Shown here: positions 51,688 to 64,000 of the stretch, piece after piece | Layout of the letters: every line of letters starts with the position of its first letter | Numbering within the stretch: the first letter of the stretch is position 1 | NCBI RefSeq assembly: GCF_021917145.1 | Contig: NW_025813907.1 | Location: forward strand, 1-64,000 | Origin: Hypomesus transpacificus | Taxonomy: Eukaryota > Chordata > Actinopteri > Osmeriformes > Osmeridae | Direction of reading: 5' to 3' | Length of the DNA: 64,000 nucleotides | Made by a program: the position numbers and the translations under genes | Notes under the pieces: generated by a model | What the model saw: only the letters and a program-made list of their open reading frames with translations | Told to the model about the DNA's origin: nothing | Databases searched by the model: none

Positions 51688-51860
<173 letters not shown>

Positions 51861-53174
51861 TACTCATTCTATAGCTACAAATTGGCTTTAAATTGGTCAA
51901 ATCATATTTGCTCCTTCTCGTGCATTTTGTCTGAGTTGAAAAGCTTTCGTTGCTCTTCCTTGTATATGTTGTGTGAGTCGAAAGGCTTTTGCTTCGATGC
52001 GTTGTAATTGTGCAGGGCAGGTATCTAAACAAGCACGTGAATGCTGCGAGGGAGTCCTCGCATTGTAACACAAACCTCAAACAGAAACAGAAGAGATCTG
52101 AAACTCTGAACACTGAAACACTGTATTTTATTTCAAGTCGTCTCCTGGTTCATTGTCTCAGTTCCACCCTCGGGGTAATAAAACCTGTCATCTAATATAG
52201 TGTTTTCGCACAATCGTAAATACCATACACACCCATAGCATCTTAAAAAAAAGCTCCTTTCTTTCGGGAAAACGGATATGATGTTACTTAGTAATGAAAT
52301 GCATGATGGCATGAGACATGAGGCTGCCACGCCCGGCCAGCGCTGGAGAAGAGATGGGAGGACGAGAAGCCAGGGTGGATTTGATCCAGCTGTGATGCAG
52401 CCTCCACCAGATTTACCAGAGGGAGCGTGGCCTTGATCACTGATCAGGAAACTAGGATTCAAGAAGACTTTGAAATCGTAAACGATGGATTGAGATTTTA
52501 ATCTGAGGAAGGTTGACAGAGTAAAAGGATGTAGTGATGAGTGCAGTCAAACTCGCCTGCAATTGCTCTTCAACATAGGAAGCAGGACATGCGAGTCTAA
52601 GAATAAATGGGTTCTCAATTGCCGTGTTGTGTTCCCTGTAACACAACACAGAGAGCAGTGCCTCAAACATCTCAAAAACAGTGAGAAAAAACTTGTGAGG
52701 GGGGAATTAGCTGTGAATTAAGCACCACTTTGATCAGAAACTGATTGACCGCAGGTTGGCAAGACATGAAAGGATGACCTTGAATTCGTCAAAGCAAGGA
52801 TGGCACACCTACTGCCGCTCCACTCTTCAGTCACCACACATGCCTGCACACACACAAACACATTTCCAAACAAACGCAAAAAAACATCCAGTACATATGC
52901 TATACTCTCTCTCTCTCACTCTCTCTCTCACTCCCTATATTTTCTGTGGGAAACACTGGAGACATAGTCACGTTCGACAAGCCGGAGTCGAGAGGAGAAA
53001 CTTCAAAGTAAGGCAGATGCAGGGACAGCACCCTCTGAATAAATTTTCTGGCCACCAGTCGATCTGCCCTCGGGCTAAGATTGTGGCTGTTCGCATCTCT
53101 CCTGACCTCTCATCAGCTCCCAGTTAAAACGAATCCTCCAGGAACACGCGAGCCAAAGAGAGAGCTGGAATGAT

Positions 53175-53250
53175 CGAAGCATTCTAGAAGGGCATATAAG
53201 AAGCATTCTAGAAGGGCATATAAGAAACATTCTAGAAGGGCATTTAAGAA
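53175..53250. repeat. 24-bp minisatellite, three copies
   Basis: Three tandem copies of AAGCATTCTAGAAGGGCATA plus TAAG. A short GGAACACA array follows at about 53273-53303. Confidence 0.85.
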
Positions 53251-53999
53251 GAGGCTGTACACAGCCTTACTGGGAACACAGGAACACAGGAACACAGGAA
53301 CACAGTGCAGAACAGCTGTAATCCAATTTGATGTACACATTGTAGAGGTAATTTAGTATTCATTGTGTCAGAAAGGTGCCCTTGCATGGCACACTATTAT
53401 TCATAGTTGTACGGCCGCTCGGGCAGCGGCACTATTTTTGTGTTCTTACGTTTCGCTCAGGAGCAGACAGGCGTTTGTGTCTGTTTGTGTCACTATGCTG
53501 AGTTTTCAAGGATAATTTCATTATTGATTCAATAAATCATTTATAAGTGTTGCATAGTGTGTGAGCAACAGTGAATATGAAGGTAATTACGTCTTCAGGG
53601 ACACTGTCAATCCTTTCCTTACACATTTATATTTACATATACTGTCATACTTCATACAGAGTTTACTCGTGTGAAAATATGAACTACTATAGTAATACCT
53701 CACTGAAAATTACGTCCAATTTCATATTATATGCATGCCAGCAGATATTAAATAGTTTAGTGGGAGTAACTTTTGTGGTTATGTTATCATTTTGGAACAT
53801 CTTTATGGGATCCATGTATTATATTCTCCACCTGTGTGCATGGTGGACTGCAGGGGGACATAGATACAGACCCCTGGGGGCTAGTATTCACCTGAGCTGT
53901 GTGGAAATCTAGACCAGGGCTCTTTTGTTCAAGATCACCGTACACACATTTCATAATGATACAGTCCGAATGTGCAAACACATGCACAATCTTTCTCCC

Positions 54000-54171
54000 T
54001 CACACACACACACACACACGCATGCATACAAGCTGACTCTCATGCACAACCCACGCACCCACACACTCTTTCTCTGTCTTTCACACGCACACTCTCACAC
54101 ACACACACACACCAACCTACACACACACACCGACCTACACACACACTCTTTCTCTGTCTTTCACACGCACA

Positions 54172-54202
<31 letters not shown>

Positions 54203-54281
54203 ACCAACCTACACACACACACCAACCTACACACACACACCGACCTACACACACACTCTTTCTCTGTCTTTCACACGCACA

Positions 54282-54312
<31 letters not shown>

Positions 54313-54440
54313 CAACCTACACACACACACCAACCTACACACACACACCAACCTACACACACACACCAACCTGCACACACACACCAACCTACACACACAC
54401 ACCGACCTACACACACACTCTTTCTCTGGCTCCAGCTCTC
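54000..54440. repeat. Compound CA-rich higher-order array
   Basis: ACACACACCAACCTACAC and CGACCTACAC modules alternate with TCTTTCTCTGTCTTTCACAC in larger blocks repeated about three times. The long open frames across it are repeat artefacts. Confidence 0.9.
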
Positions 54441-54665
54441 TCATACACACAAACACCCAGGGGAAGCAGGGCTCTAATGAGGCCCGTGGAGACCCTGCTG
54501 CACTGTCAATCAAACCTGGGCTTGCTGACACGCGGTCGACAACATCAATGAGATTTCTCCAAGACAGAGGGAAGCCTGTCAAATTGCATCATAGAGAGGA
54601 GAATTGGAAGTCCATAGGAGTTTCAATGAGAAAGGTGAAAGCAGAGCAAAAAGAGGATGTGGGAG

Positions 54666-54697
54666 GGAGAACAAAAAGAGAAAGAGAGAGAGATGGA

Positions 54698-54742
<45 letters not shown>

Positions 54743-54938
54743 GAGAGAGAGATGGAGAGAGAGAGAGATAGAGATAGAGAGAGGGGAGGGGGGGGAGAGA
54801 GAGGGGGAGAGAGAGAGGGGGGGAGAGAAAGAGAGGGGGGGGAAAGAGAGGGGGGGGGAGAGAGAGAGGGGGGAGAGAGAGATGGAGAGAGAGAGGGGGG
54901 GGATAGAGAGAGAGAGAGGGGGGGGAGAGAGGGGGGGG

Positions 54939-55020
<82 letters not shown>

Positions 55021-55065
55021 AGGGGAAAAGGTAAAAACAATAGAGGAGAGAGAGAGGGAGAAATT
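54666..55065. repeat. Polypurine GA/GGGG tract
   Basis: About 400 bp almost free of pyrimidines on the plus strand: GAGAGA with blocks of 5-10 G, then pure GA. Confidence 0.95.
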
Positions 55066-56637
55066 GGGGGGAAAAAGTTCAAAACCGTTCAAAAACTGTT
55101 CATATCTTCAGGTCTGTTCGTAAAAAATCATTTAATGACCTATATCCCTCATGAGGAGGAGTCAAATGGGCCAAAGTTTCTCTCAGCGAAAAAAAAAGAC
55201 CAGACTGAGCTCTGTCTGTCAGTAGTGTGATGATAGTTACACTCATCTCACCAGAAGAGAAACACCAGCGTGGAGACGTGAGGCCTCCATAGAGTCTCCT
55301 CCAGGTTGAGGCTTGCATCACCAAAGCAGGCTTCCAGTGCTTCCAGTCTTACCAACGGTTTCCTGGCTCTATTGGCCTGGGCCTGTCCTTCCCCATTGTA
55401 TTGCCCTAGGACACACGCTTAAAAACAATTAGCATGGCGACAAGTAATAAAAACTCCTATTGCAAGCCTGTTCAGTATCACACTGCTGTGGGTTACACGG
55501 TTGCCGGCAGCTTAACTTGGGAGAAAGGACTGGCAGACAATGGTGCAGAACCTAACATACACGCTTCGTAGTAAGTGAACCTACCCAGTGAAGGATCGTC
55601 TTAGATTGTAGACCTCTCATGTGTGGACCCGAAAAGGAATTAAACAAATATATGACAGCATTTACTCAGAGCGGGTCATCTCTTTATCAGCCTATCTCTC
55701 TCTGACATAATAAAAAGCAATACATATGCGACAACAATAATAACTGTTGTTAAATATTAACAGCCGTATTTAAAGTAACAGGAAGTTCAGATATTGGAAG
55801 CCCAAGTTAAAATTGTGAAACTGCTCCTTTAAGCAACCCGACTTGGCCATGGTGAATGAAGTGTCGTTTTTCAGCGCTAACTAACTCCTCCTCTGCTCTC
55901 TGAATAAGCTGCGCTTTTCTTCCACTTCAACAGCCAAGTAGTTTTGGAGCGCATTCACCGTCAGCTAATCTGGAGGGAGCGAGCACATTTCGATCAACCA
56001 GAAAATACTGTTATTTTGTGGCGGGTATACTTTGACAGCTGAGAAACCAAGACATTCAATCGCATTGTAAACTTTGAAAAGTAAGCAAATAGTATTTGTC
56101 GAAACTACGAACAAACTTTATCTTGCTTCGACTCGTGCGTAAAACAAATAGATACAACTCATTTTTTCCCGAAGAAGTAAAGCTGTTTACTTATGCATAA
56201 TGTTAGGTGAAATCGGACGTCACCATTGAAATTCAATCGTTCAGTTTTCAATTGCTTTTTAGCTTCCCAGGAGGACTGGTGGACTCGCATTCTTCAGCAC
56301 CATACGGAGAGACAGGGCTACAAGTAACTCACTGTGAAGAGTGGAGAAGAAACTTTGTGAAGTCGCCTTATCCAGCTGTCGGCGCCTTATTTGATTCATT
56401 TTTTAATTTGTGGATTATTGGAGAAATTATCATCATGGAAAAGTGGGATATAATTCATTGTATCAAAATGGAGATTTGAAAACGTGGCATTGTTTGTATA
56501 CGGCCGTTGTTCAGTTTATTTCAGTCTGTGAACTGGAGTAGGCTAAGGACAACGTTTCTTCCTTAGAGAACGGACTGTACGAGTGATCACATATTATTCT
56601 TGTAGCTTCATAGTTGGGGACAGTTGCATTAGCAAAC

Positions 56638-57260
56638 ATGCCACAGCTCAATGGAGGCGGGGGGGATGACCTGGGGGCAAATGATGAAATGATACCTTTC
56701 AAAGACGAGGGCGAGCAAGAGGAGAAAATTTCAGAAAATGTATCCGCAGAACGGGATTTGGATGATGTTAAATCTTCTTTAGTGAACGAATCGGAAAACA
56801 ACAGCAGCTCTTCAGACTCAGAGGTAACATTTGTTGCACTGGGAAAAAAAGATACATTGAGCGTAAACTGTTTATTTGTCCTAATCAAACAGTTTCACAA
56901 CATTATTGAGGTTTTTCATATTTTTATAATTTTGTTTATTATTCTAGCAAGCAGAGAGGCGTCCACTACCAAGACCAGATTTAGAAAGTTACGAGAAAAC
57001 CAGAGATTACTTCAGCGAAGGTAAAAACTTTTATCACGTGCACAACAGACTGGATTGGAAGCGTAGTTTCAGTTGCATTGAAAATACTGCTTTCAAACTG
57101 TAAATGTAATTGTCATGCTCTTGTCCCCATAGCACTAAGAAGACAGCAAGATGGTGGCTTTTTCAAAAGCCCTCATTATCCTGGCTACCCATTTCTAATG
57201 ATCCCTGATCTTACCAACCACTACATTTCCAATGGCTCCCTGTCGCCGAGTGCGAGAACG
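56638..57260 (+). CDS. tcf7l1: TCF7L1 transcription factor, first three coding exons (gene continues to the right)
   Basis: HMG-box effector of Wnt signalling; without beta-catenin it represses targets with Groucho/TLE. Exons 56638-56823, 56948-57020 and 57133-57260 join in phase for 129 codons. The N-terminus begins [20 protein letters not shown], followed by [10 protein letters not shown], the beta-catenin-binding segment with its conserved aspartate and [14 protein letters not shown] and SSSSDSE follow. Exon 3 reads [20 protein letters not shown] and [23 protein letters not shown] and the lack of TCF7L2-type sequence point to TCF7L1; TCF7L2 is the alternative. The Met at 56638 is the family start even though the frame is open upstream. 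The HMG box is outside the window. Confidence 0.85.
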
Positions 57261-60200
57261 GTGAGTGTCCGCCACAAACCGAGGCCACAATGTAACAACT
57301 GCGTTACGATGCGGACAGGTCCACTGCCATACTCCGATGGCATGCGTAAAAGTTAGTTCTGCACAAGTACACCGCCATATTCCTCCCGAGCGGCTCCTCA
57401 AGGAGTAAACCACTTCTTTGTTCTTTAGGGACTTTTCTTATGTCAGTCTTCAAAAACTATATAACCATAACACATACTAAACTCGATACCCTTTTTAGGC
57501 TATATCATTTAGAAAGGCAATAGAAGAGTTGATCAGTCAGAAGTGGCTTTGGTTTTGTATGATTATTATTTTTTTTAAGTGTAATTGAAAAACAATTTAT
57601 TGCTAGATTTTCTTTCGTGGCAATTGTGTTGGTTGAATGTATAGTAACATTGTCTTAATCTGGGAAGATATCTTCACTGTGCTGTATTAGGATATAATTC
57701 TGATAATAAATTCTGGATTTGTAAGTGACGTTTTTCAACATTTTGTGTAATTTACACTTGGTTTATTTTCCTAATTAGCTATGTAGGTTAATAACAAGCA
57801 ATGAAATGTCAATGACATGTTCATATGAGTACTAAGTCTTAAGGATGCTGCTTCAGTATAGTGTTTACTGTTAAAGTCTGAGGCCTGGTCCATTTAAACT
57901 GTGGTTTACTACATGTGTACGCTCATAGTGCACCTTAATTTCATATTAATTTCAACCACATTTAAGATCAGGAGTGATCTTTCCCATGCCAACAACTGCC
58001 ACTGAAGAACCGTTCGGTTGATCCAAACGCCTAATGGACACAGCTTCATTGTTGTTGAGAGCATTTTCACCCCCCCCCCCCAAAAAAAAAGCTTCATTTT
58101 TTGGTGGTGGTGGGGGGGGGGAAGCAGTCGAACATTTGACTGAAAAGCATTCCCCCCCCCCGCCCCCCCCACAGCCCCCTTCCTCTTTTCTGTCAGCTTT
58201 TCTCTGTCCCAAACACAGACTCCTCAGCCAGTCTTTACCTTCTATTCAATTAGAGAGGCGTTAGTTGACCATTGTTATTCAGAGCAGGCTCTTGATGACT
58301 TCATTGGAGGTCTCCAATGGTGCTCATTAACTAAATGGCTACTCTCCTCACTCTAGATACTGCATACCCCTACAGAGATCCCCCCCCTTTGTCCCCAAAG
58401 CCATGAGGTTTTTGTAGAGATAACAATATGCATACATTAGTTGGATTTAGGAAACATAATTGTTCTCAGACATTAGTTATTTAAGCTTGTTAATGGTTTT
58501 CTCACTTGGGGTCGGTTGGAGCCATTTGGGTTGAACCAAATTGCTGTCACCTTCCTGGTCCATGTGCTGTTTTTAGTCTCATACATCTCTTTGGATGTAT
58601 GGGGTCGAAGGAAATGGTTAAATACTATTTATTTATACACGTGGAATATTTTAAACAGTAAGGCATGATTATTTAGAAATAATGTTTGTCGGTTTTCAGA
58701 TGAACAATTTTTTTTTTCAAACCGAGTTTGCATATTTACCTAATCATTGTTTACACAGAAAGCTTCAACTTTGAACTGAACATTTAGCAGAGTCTTGATT
58801 AAATATCCATCTTATTTAGTCGCATTGTGAGAGTGGAGCGACGACACAGCAATAACCTCTAGCTGCACTTCTGGATGTTTCTCTTGTGTCTCTCACAAAA
58901 CCGTCTGGAACCAGGAACCTCACTTCCTTACGGTTAGGGTTCTGTTCAGGAAAACAAACAACCCCTGAAAGAAAAAGCTCGTTATCGGGTCAAGTTTCCA
59001 GATTTTACAGCTTCAAAAAATAACAATGATACCAATTCTGAATTTAACCTTTAAGCTGCCACATTTCATGAGAAATATAAAATGAGGTTGATGAGATGGA
59101 TTTAACCTACTCTGTCAATCAGCATCACGTGTGGTAAAACATTGAGACAATGACCAGCTGGCTGGCATACAGTAGAGATTTACTGCGCAAACCACATTAA
59201 GCTTTGATGGCATGTTTACTGCAGAAGCTCTTATCAAAACTGAAGAAAACATTCTCATGATTGCTCTAAACTAAATGCTTTGAATTTGAATAATTGGATG
59301 TTGAACTCAATCTGTCCCCCCTCCCCCCCTCATAGACTAACAGTTTTTAGAGTCAGTTTGCTAATTTAGACAGAGTAAGATTCAGCTGTTGTGACCGATA
59401 GTATTTGCCATTGGTCCGCATAAACATTGGGTCAACAAGTTAGCTTAGCTAATGAGGTCAGCAGTGATGTTTGCACTGAGCATTTGCTCTTTATATTACC
59501 AGGCACCTTGATTGGTTGACTTAATGGAGAGTGCTAGACTGTTGTGCTGCTACCCCAGGCTTTGACATCCATATGTTTCTCCATAGAGGATAAGAGCTGT
59601 TGAGGTTGATTAAGTTGCGTTAGATGAATGTGTGCATATATATGCATGTGAGTAGAGAGAAAAGTCTCTCCTCAGGATTTGACGGATAAGAGTCCGGGTT
59701 AGAGCTCTCAAACAGAATGGCTAATTTGCCTGAAGTTGGATATTTTTTTAGTCCAAAGAGTAGAGTTGGCTTTATGGTTTGTGAAGTAAATATTTTGCAG
59801 TTGTACTCTCAAAAGGGCAAATTGTATCTAGCTTTTTATGGGGTAATGGAAATTTTGTCTAGTTTATTTTGTTGTTGCATTGCTTTGCAGCCGTCTCTAA
59901 CAAAGATGGAGTAGGGATGGATTATGAGGAACACAATGTGTTTAATGTGCCTGAGGAGAACTGAGCTAGTCAGACAAGTCTTTTCATCTCATGATGTGTC
60001 GGTGGTCATGTTCCCCCTTCCGGTCTCCTAACAACACAATGATTAAAACCCCATCCGCATTTTGTATACTGTTTTAGTTTTTTCGCCTTCTGCACGTCGA
60101 ATGTAATATCCCTGCACGTTAAACTGTGATATCTGCATGACATGCTGAGCTAGGCAGGCCTGTATGTGGCAACCCTGGGATGTGCAAAGTGAGGGACTGG

Positions 60201-61110
60201 AGGCAGTGCAGGAGTCCCCAGGGGGCCCAAACCATAACTGATTTAAAGCCTGTTCTGTGTCGAAATTCCACTGTAATCCACGGAGAGTTGGAAGAGGAAG
60301 GCTGTATTGTACCGAGTTGTTTCTCCAGACTGCTGTCATGGGTGAAGGAGACAGTCTGTTCTGGCTGGAACGTCAGTACGCTGTTGTTTCGAAGGTCTTG
60401 TGTCCATAAACGGGATATATTCTGACCGGGCCGGCCCGCTGAAGGAAATATGCACAATTACAGGTTTCGCCGATTGTCAGATCCCTATTTTGTCACTTAC
60501 TTCCCTCTTTGCTAGTGTCTTAAAAGCTGTAGTTGCTGGATTGTAAAATGTCATATTATGTTTGCCTGTCATATTACACATTCAAGTCATTATTTGGGTC
60601 CTTTTGATTCCACAAATGTAATAGAGACTGTTCTGAAATGAGGTTTTGTTGTTCGAGATACAACATAATCTCTCAGACAGAGAACTGAGTCTATTGTACC
60701 GCAGTGCAGATTACTCACTCAGTACAACACAGGACAGCCCAGAGTGAAATACCTCATGCGTGTGAGAGATGGCAGGTGAGTGAGAGGGCTTAGTCAGTCA
60801 AATAAACATTCATCAAGCGCATAGAGGGACATTAGATAGACCATGTAAGGTAGTCAATCAGTCTGTCGTAACTTTTTGTTTTGAATTCACATCTTTTGTC
60901 TCGTCCACACGTTGGTTTCTAAAATCTCGGGGCTATGGCGTTTTGTTTCCAGTTTGTCTGGTGGTTTTGGTGGTAAAATGTGTAGACAAAGAAAAAGTAA
61001 ATAGTGACATTGTCCTGTGAAATAAAAAGGACCTCTCCTTGCATAAGCAAACAGTGCTGGTGTGGAGTTGACTTCTCATCATGCTGCTCACTTGTCTTTT
61101 CTACTCACCT

Positions 61111-61114
<4 letters not shown>

Positions 61115-61147
<33 letters not shown>

Positions 61148-61240
61148 TGTGTGTGTGTAAATACGTAGTTATGTATAGGTGAATGTGTAGGAGTATATGT
61201 GTGGGAGAGTACATGTGTGTGTGTGTGTGTGTGTGTGCTG
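61115..61240. repeat. Interrupted (GT)n microsatellite
   Basis: Two GT runs separated by about 55 bp of GT-poor sequence. Confidence 0.9.
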
Positions 61241-63652
61241 GGCTACAGTAGTAACAGTGTATAGGACTCCGGTTTTGACAAGCCTCAGCGCTGTGGGGGC
61301 CACTGCTGAAAGTAATCTGTATGTTAGCTTGCAAATATTTTTTCACCAAGCACTGTGTAAACAGAGCTAACATTTTTGACTAGATTTATGTTTTGGAAAG
61401 GTTTTTTTCTTCAAAGCCAAACAAATCTACATCAATTAAGTGGCAGTATTTTGGGAAAAAGCTTGTATTCACCATGAAAATGTCAGGGCCTGCTTACATC
61501 TCAACTCTAAAATTATGAATTAATTATGACGGATTTCTAGACTTTCATAGGAGTATTTCCAACAATATTGGAGCATACTGCAATGCAATGATGCCAACCA
61601 GATCTGGGTATTCGTATTTGTATTGATTTGAGTGCTGATTGCTGTATTGATTTGCATTCACAGCAATGGAAGTTTTGTATTTCAGATTTTTGGGGGCAAA
61701 ATCTCGCCCCAGCTAACTTTCTCTCAGACGAAGGATGAATATTGGCATTTGCATGTTACACTCAGTTTCAACGATGTTGCTACTGAGTTCATAACAGCGC
61801 TGGTGCAGAAATGTGTGAAAGGCTGCCAGTCCTGGTCTCTATTCCTCCCTGTTGGGTCTCTGTGGGAAGTAGGAGCTGGCGTCAAAACCTCCCGCCACCC
61901 CTCGCCTGCTAGCTCACCACCTACCCTCCCTCCCTCCTGCCATTAGAAATTCTGTTTATAGCCATCTCTGGCTTCTCAAGAGCAGAGCCCATCAGGAGAA
62001 TCTCAGCGCCCTTTGAGGAAAGGATAACCGAACCCTCCCCTCTCCTGCCCCGCACTCCCTGCGTTCTGTGACATCAATGAATCCCTTTGAAGTGCCAAGA
62101 TGAATATGTGTGCAAAAGTGTTTTTATCAATGTATTTATCCGAGATATGTGTTTTTCAACATTCGTTAGGTTTGGCCAGAACTAGTGCAGAGAGTTCCAG
62201 ATCCGGCACAGTACATTTCCTTTAGAAAGTGAACTGTCGGACGACTTTCGGTTGAACGTTAAACATGAAAGCCTTTCGAACGACCGTTGTGAAATATTCA
62301 AGCTTTATCTAGTTTGAGCCTGGCAGTAGAAAGCAGTAGCAGTGATGCAGTTCATTACCTCACACTGGATGTACCTACAGATGAGCTACTTTTGTAAACG
62401 TGTCAACGATAAAACAGTACAGTGTGTCGTGAACCTGCTCATGCCAAGACAACAAAAAACAGTTTTGCGGCAGGAGACTGCTCTGGTCTTGTTGCTCGGT
62501 AGCGTTTGGAAACGGCCGTCAGCAGATGTGCGTTGGTTTCCTCGTCTTGGGGATGGGTCGTCATGGAGCTCCGAGCGTTGGATGAGCTAAGGCAGCAGCT
62601 ATGCAGTGTGAGTCCCGGAGACAAAGGCATCAAGCCCAGCGGAGGTAAGGGCTGAGGCCTGACACCAGCAGTCACAATCTCTTCCTGAACAGCCCAGCTC
62701 AGAGCAAGGCCATACAGCTGATAATTATCACCCCAGAATGTCGTTTTTTTTTCTTTTTTCAGAAAAATATGTGGGTTCATGGAGACGGGGGGGGTTTTGG
62801 CTGGATCATATATCATGGGAATAGCAGCTGGTTGGTAAAGTGCATGTTCTGTGGAATTAAGTCCAAGGCCCCTGCTGTGGCCCCCTATAAGGCCCAAGCC
62901 CTCGATGAGGGGAGTTTGCCCCCCGATTTTATCAGGGGGGTTCTGGGTAGTAACCCCCTTCTGCTCTGGTGATGGGTCTGACGGCTGATTGATGGGTGTG
63001 GAGGGTAGCGAGGGATTGGGGGGGGGTGGGTTGGGGGGTGGAGGCGGTTGGGTGGGGAGGCAGCAGGCTTAGGTCTTCCCAGGGTCCTGTAGCGCATGGT
63101 AAAAATCTGGCCCTCACATAGCGCATCCTCGTTGACTTCTCCCAAAGAAATGTTAGCTCCCCTAATGCGTACACTAAAGTCCTCACTCCACGCTAATAAA
63201 ACCTGATTGTAAGGCTTGAGGGGAGACCCCCCCCCATCCCCCCCAACGAAATAAGGTTTCATCCGTCTGGTATTCAAAACAGCTGTTTTCAGTTGAAGCT
63301 GAGCAGGCAGCATGAGAGCCAGAGAGCAGGGGAGAGGAGAGATTGTTGATGAGATGAGTTGGTGGGAGTGTAAACGAGAGGCGCTCCACTGTTCCTCCTG
63401 TCGTTATCCTGGGGTCGGCCAGCTTCCAGACCTCGAGGCTCACTCTTATCTGAGGGCTCCTCTCACTCACACGGCCCCGCTACTCTGCAGCCGACCAGAA
63501 TGCCTTGCTGTTCCCTCACTGGCCAATCAGAAGGCTGCTGGAGGAGGCTATCAGATCCAGCTGCGTTCCTTGGTACCACGATAGCTATCTGGGTTTGCCT
63601 CAGTTAATTTAAAGGCTATGAAAAATGTCTTTATCAAAGCTTTTTGGCTAAC

Positions 63653-63730
63653 CTTTAAGGACAGTAGACATGTCCCAGTCCTGTCTGACGCCGTCGTCAA
63701 ACTGTAGCTGCAGATGACGGGCGCTCCGAC
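63653..63730 (-). other. Weak exon candidate of an unknown gene
   Basis: On the minus strand, acceptor tttagtccag, then an open 78-nt stretch in phase 1 at both ends that reads RHLQLQFDDGVRQDWDM and STVLK, then donor AAAG|gttagc. The amphipathic, Asp-rich sequence looks like protein, but no family is recognised. A frame further right (near 63900-63950, HIFTEVSQPVSVERVQV) could be the preceding exon in matching phase. Confidence 0.22.
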
Positions 63731-64000
63731 CTGGACTAAATTAAGAAGAGGACGGGTGTCTTTCCAGGGTGCAGCTAGCTGACAGTCAGCAGAGCAGCTG
63801 TTCTTCTTGTTGAAGCAGTAAATCAGGTCGGATCCATCCGCCGGGCCGTGGCCGGGCCGGCTCCAGGCCTCTGGAGACCGGATGTAGCGCCGGCACGTTG
63901 CACCTGCACGCGCTCCACGCTCACAGGCTGGGATACCTCGGTGAAGATGTGGAGGGTCCCCACACATGCACGCACACACACACACACTCGCTCACACACT

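Larger units (their letters stand above)
57261..64000. other. tcf7l1 intron 3 (presumed), no firm gene
   Basis: The next expected TCF7L1 exon was not found, so the intron exceeds 6.7 kb. It holds GT repeats, a C/A-T/G hairpin near 58069-58120 and AT-rich stretches. One weak exon candidate lies at 63653-63730 on the minus strand. Confidence 0.5.

Noticed and set aside
53972..55123. Open frame of 383 codons
   Set aside because: It is composed of CA and GA repeats that lack stops; the residues are Thr-His and Arg-Glu runs with no protein family.
60043..60457. Overlapping minus-strand frames near 60.2 kb
   Set aside because: Two frames of about 100 codons compete, neither has recognisable motifs, and both are compatible with chance.
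62885..63313. Minus-strand frame with SEDFSVRIRGANISLGEV
   Set aside because: The stretch looks somewhat protein-like but lacks convincing splice sites, and the rest of the frame is low-complexity.

Overview
The window reads as nuclear DNA of a teleost fish. All recognisable genes are vertebrate, most are split by GT-AG introns, and the introns and spacers are packed with microsatellites, minisatellites, tRNA-derived SINEs and DNA transposons of fish type. The species cannot be named from the sequence. The dominant SINE looks like families common in protacanthopterygian and related fish, but that is an impression, not a result.

Layout. (1) Positions 1-11606, minus strand: the 5' two thirds of an ADAMTS12-type secreted metalloprotease. 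Fourteen exons join in one frame over 727 codons; the gene runs off the left edge. (2) 13409-16783: a decayed Tc1/mariner-type transposon with TA target sites, ending 33 bp beyond the stop codon of the next gene. (3) 16817-22025, minus: arid5a, six exons, 609 aa, ARID DNA/RNA-binding protein. (4) 22807-23633, minus: a two-exon candidate for a 93-aa coiled-coil protein that I do not recognise. (5) 27008-33457, minus: dbnl (drebrin-like, mAbp1), 16 exons, with an ADF-H domain and a C-terminal SH3. Exon 12 is present twice in tandem in compatible phase. (6) 36845-39744, minus: ube2d4, a complete 147-aa E2 ubiquitin-conjugating enzyme in seven exons. (7) 39745-56637: a long spacer with repeats and no gene I can support. 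(8) 56638 onward, plus: the first three coding exons of tcf7l1, encoding the beta-catenin-binding end. The rest of the gene lies to the right, and 57261-64000 is its intron 3 or unassigned sequence.

The genes are not an operon and share no pathway. dbnl next to ube2d4 matches the human 7p13 neighbourhood. tcf7l1 and arid5a both map to human chromosome 2. The most interesting items are the tandem exon duplication in dbnl, the composite transposon abutting the arid5a stop codon, the unknown small gene whose first exon could also splice in phase into arid5a, a GC-AG intron and an altered furin region in adamts12, a hAT MITE with a perfect 8-bp target duplication, and higher-order minisatellites inside adamts12 introns. 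I did not find a CRISPR array, phage, or microbial-type system.
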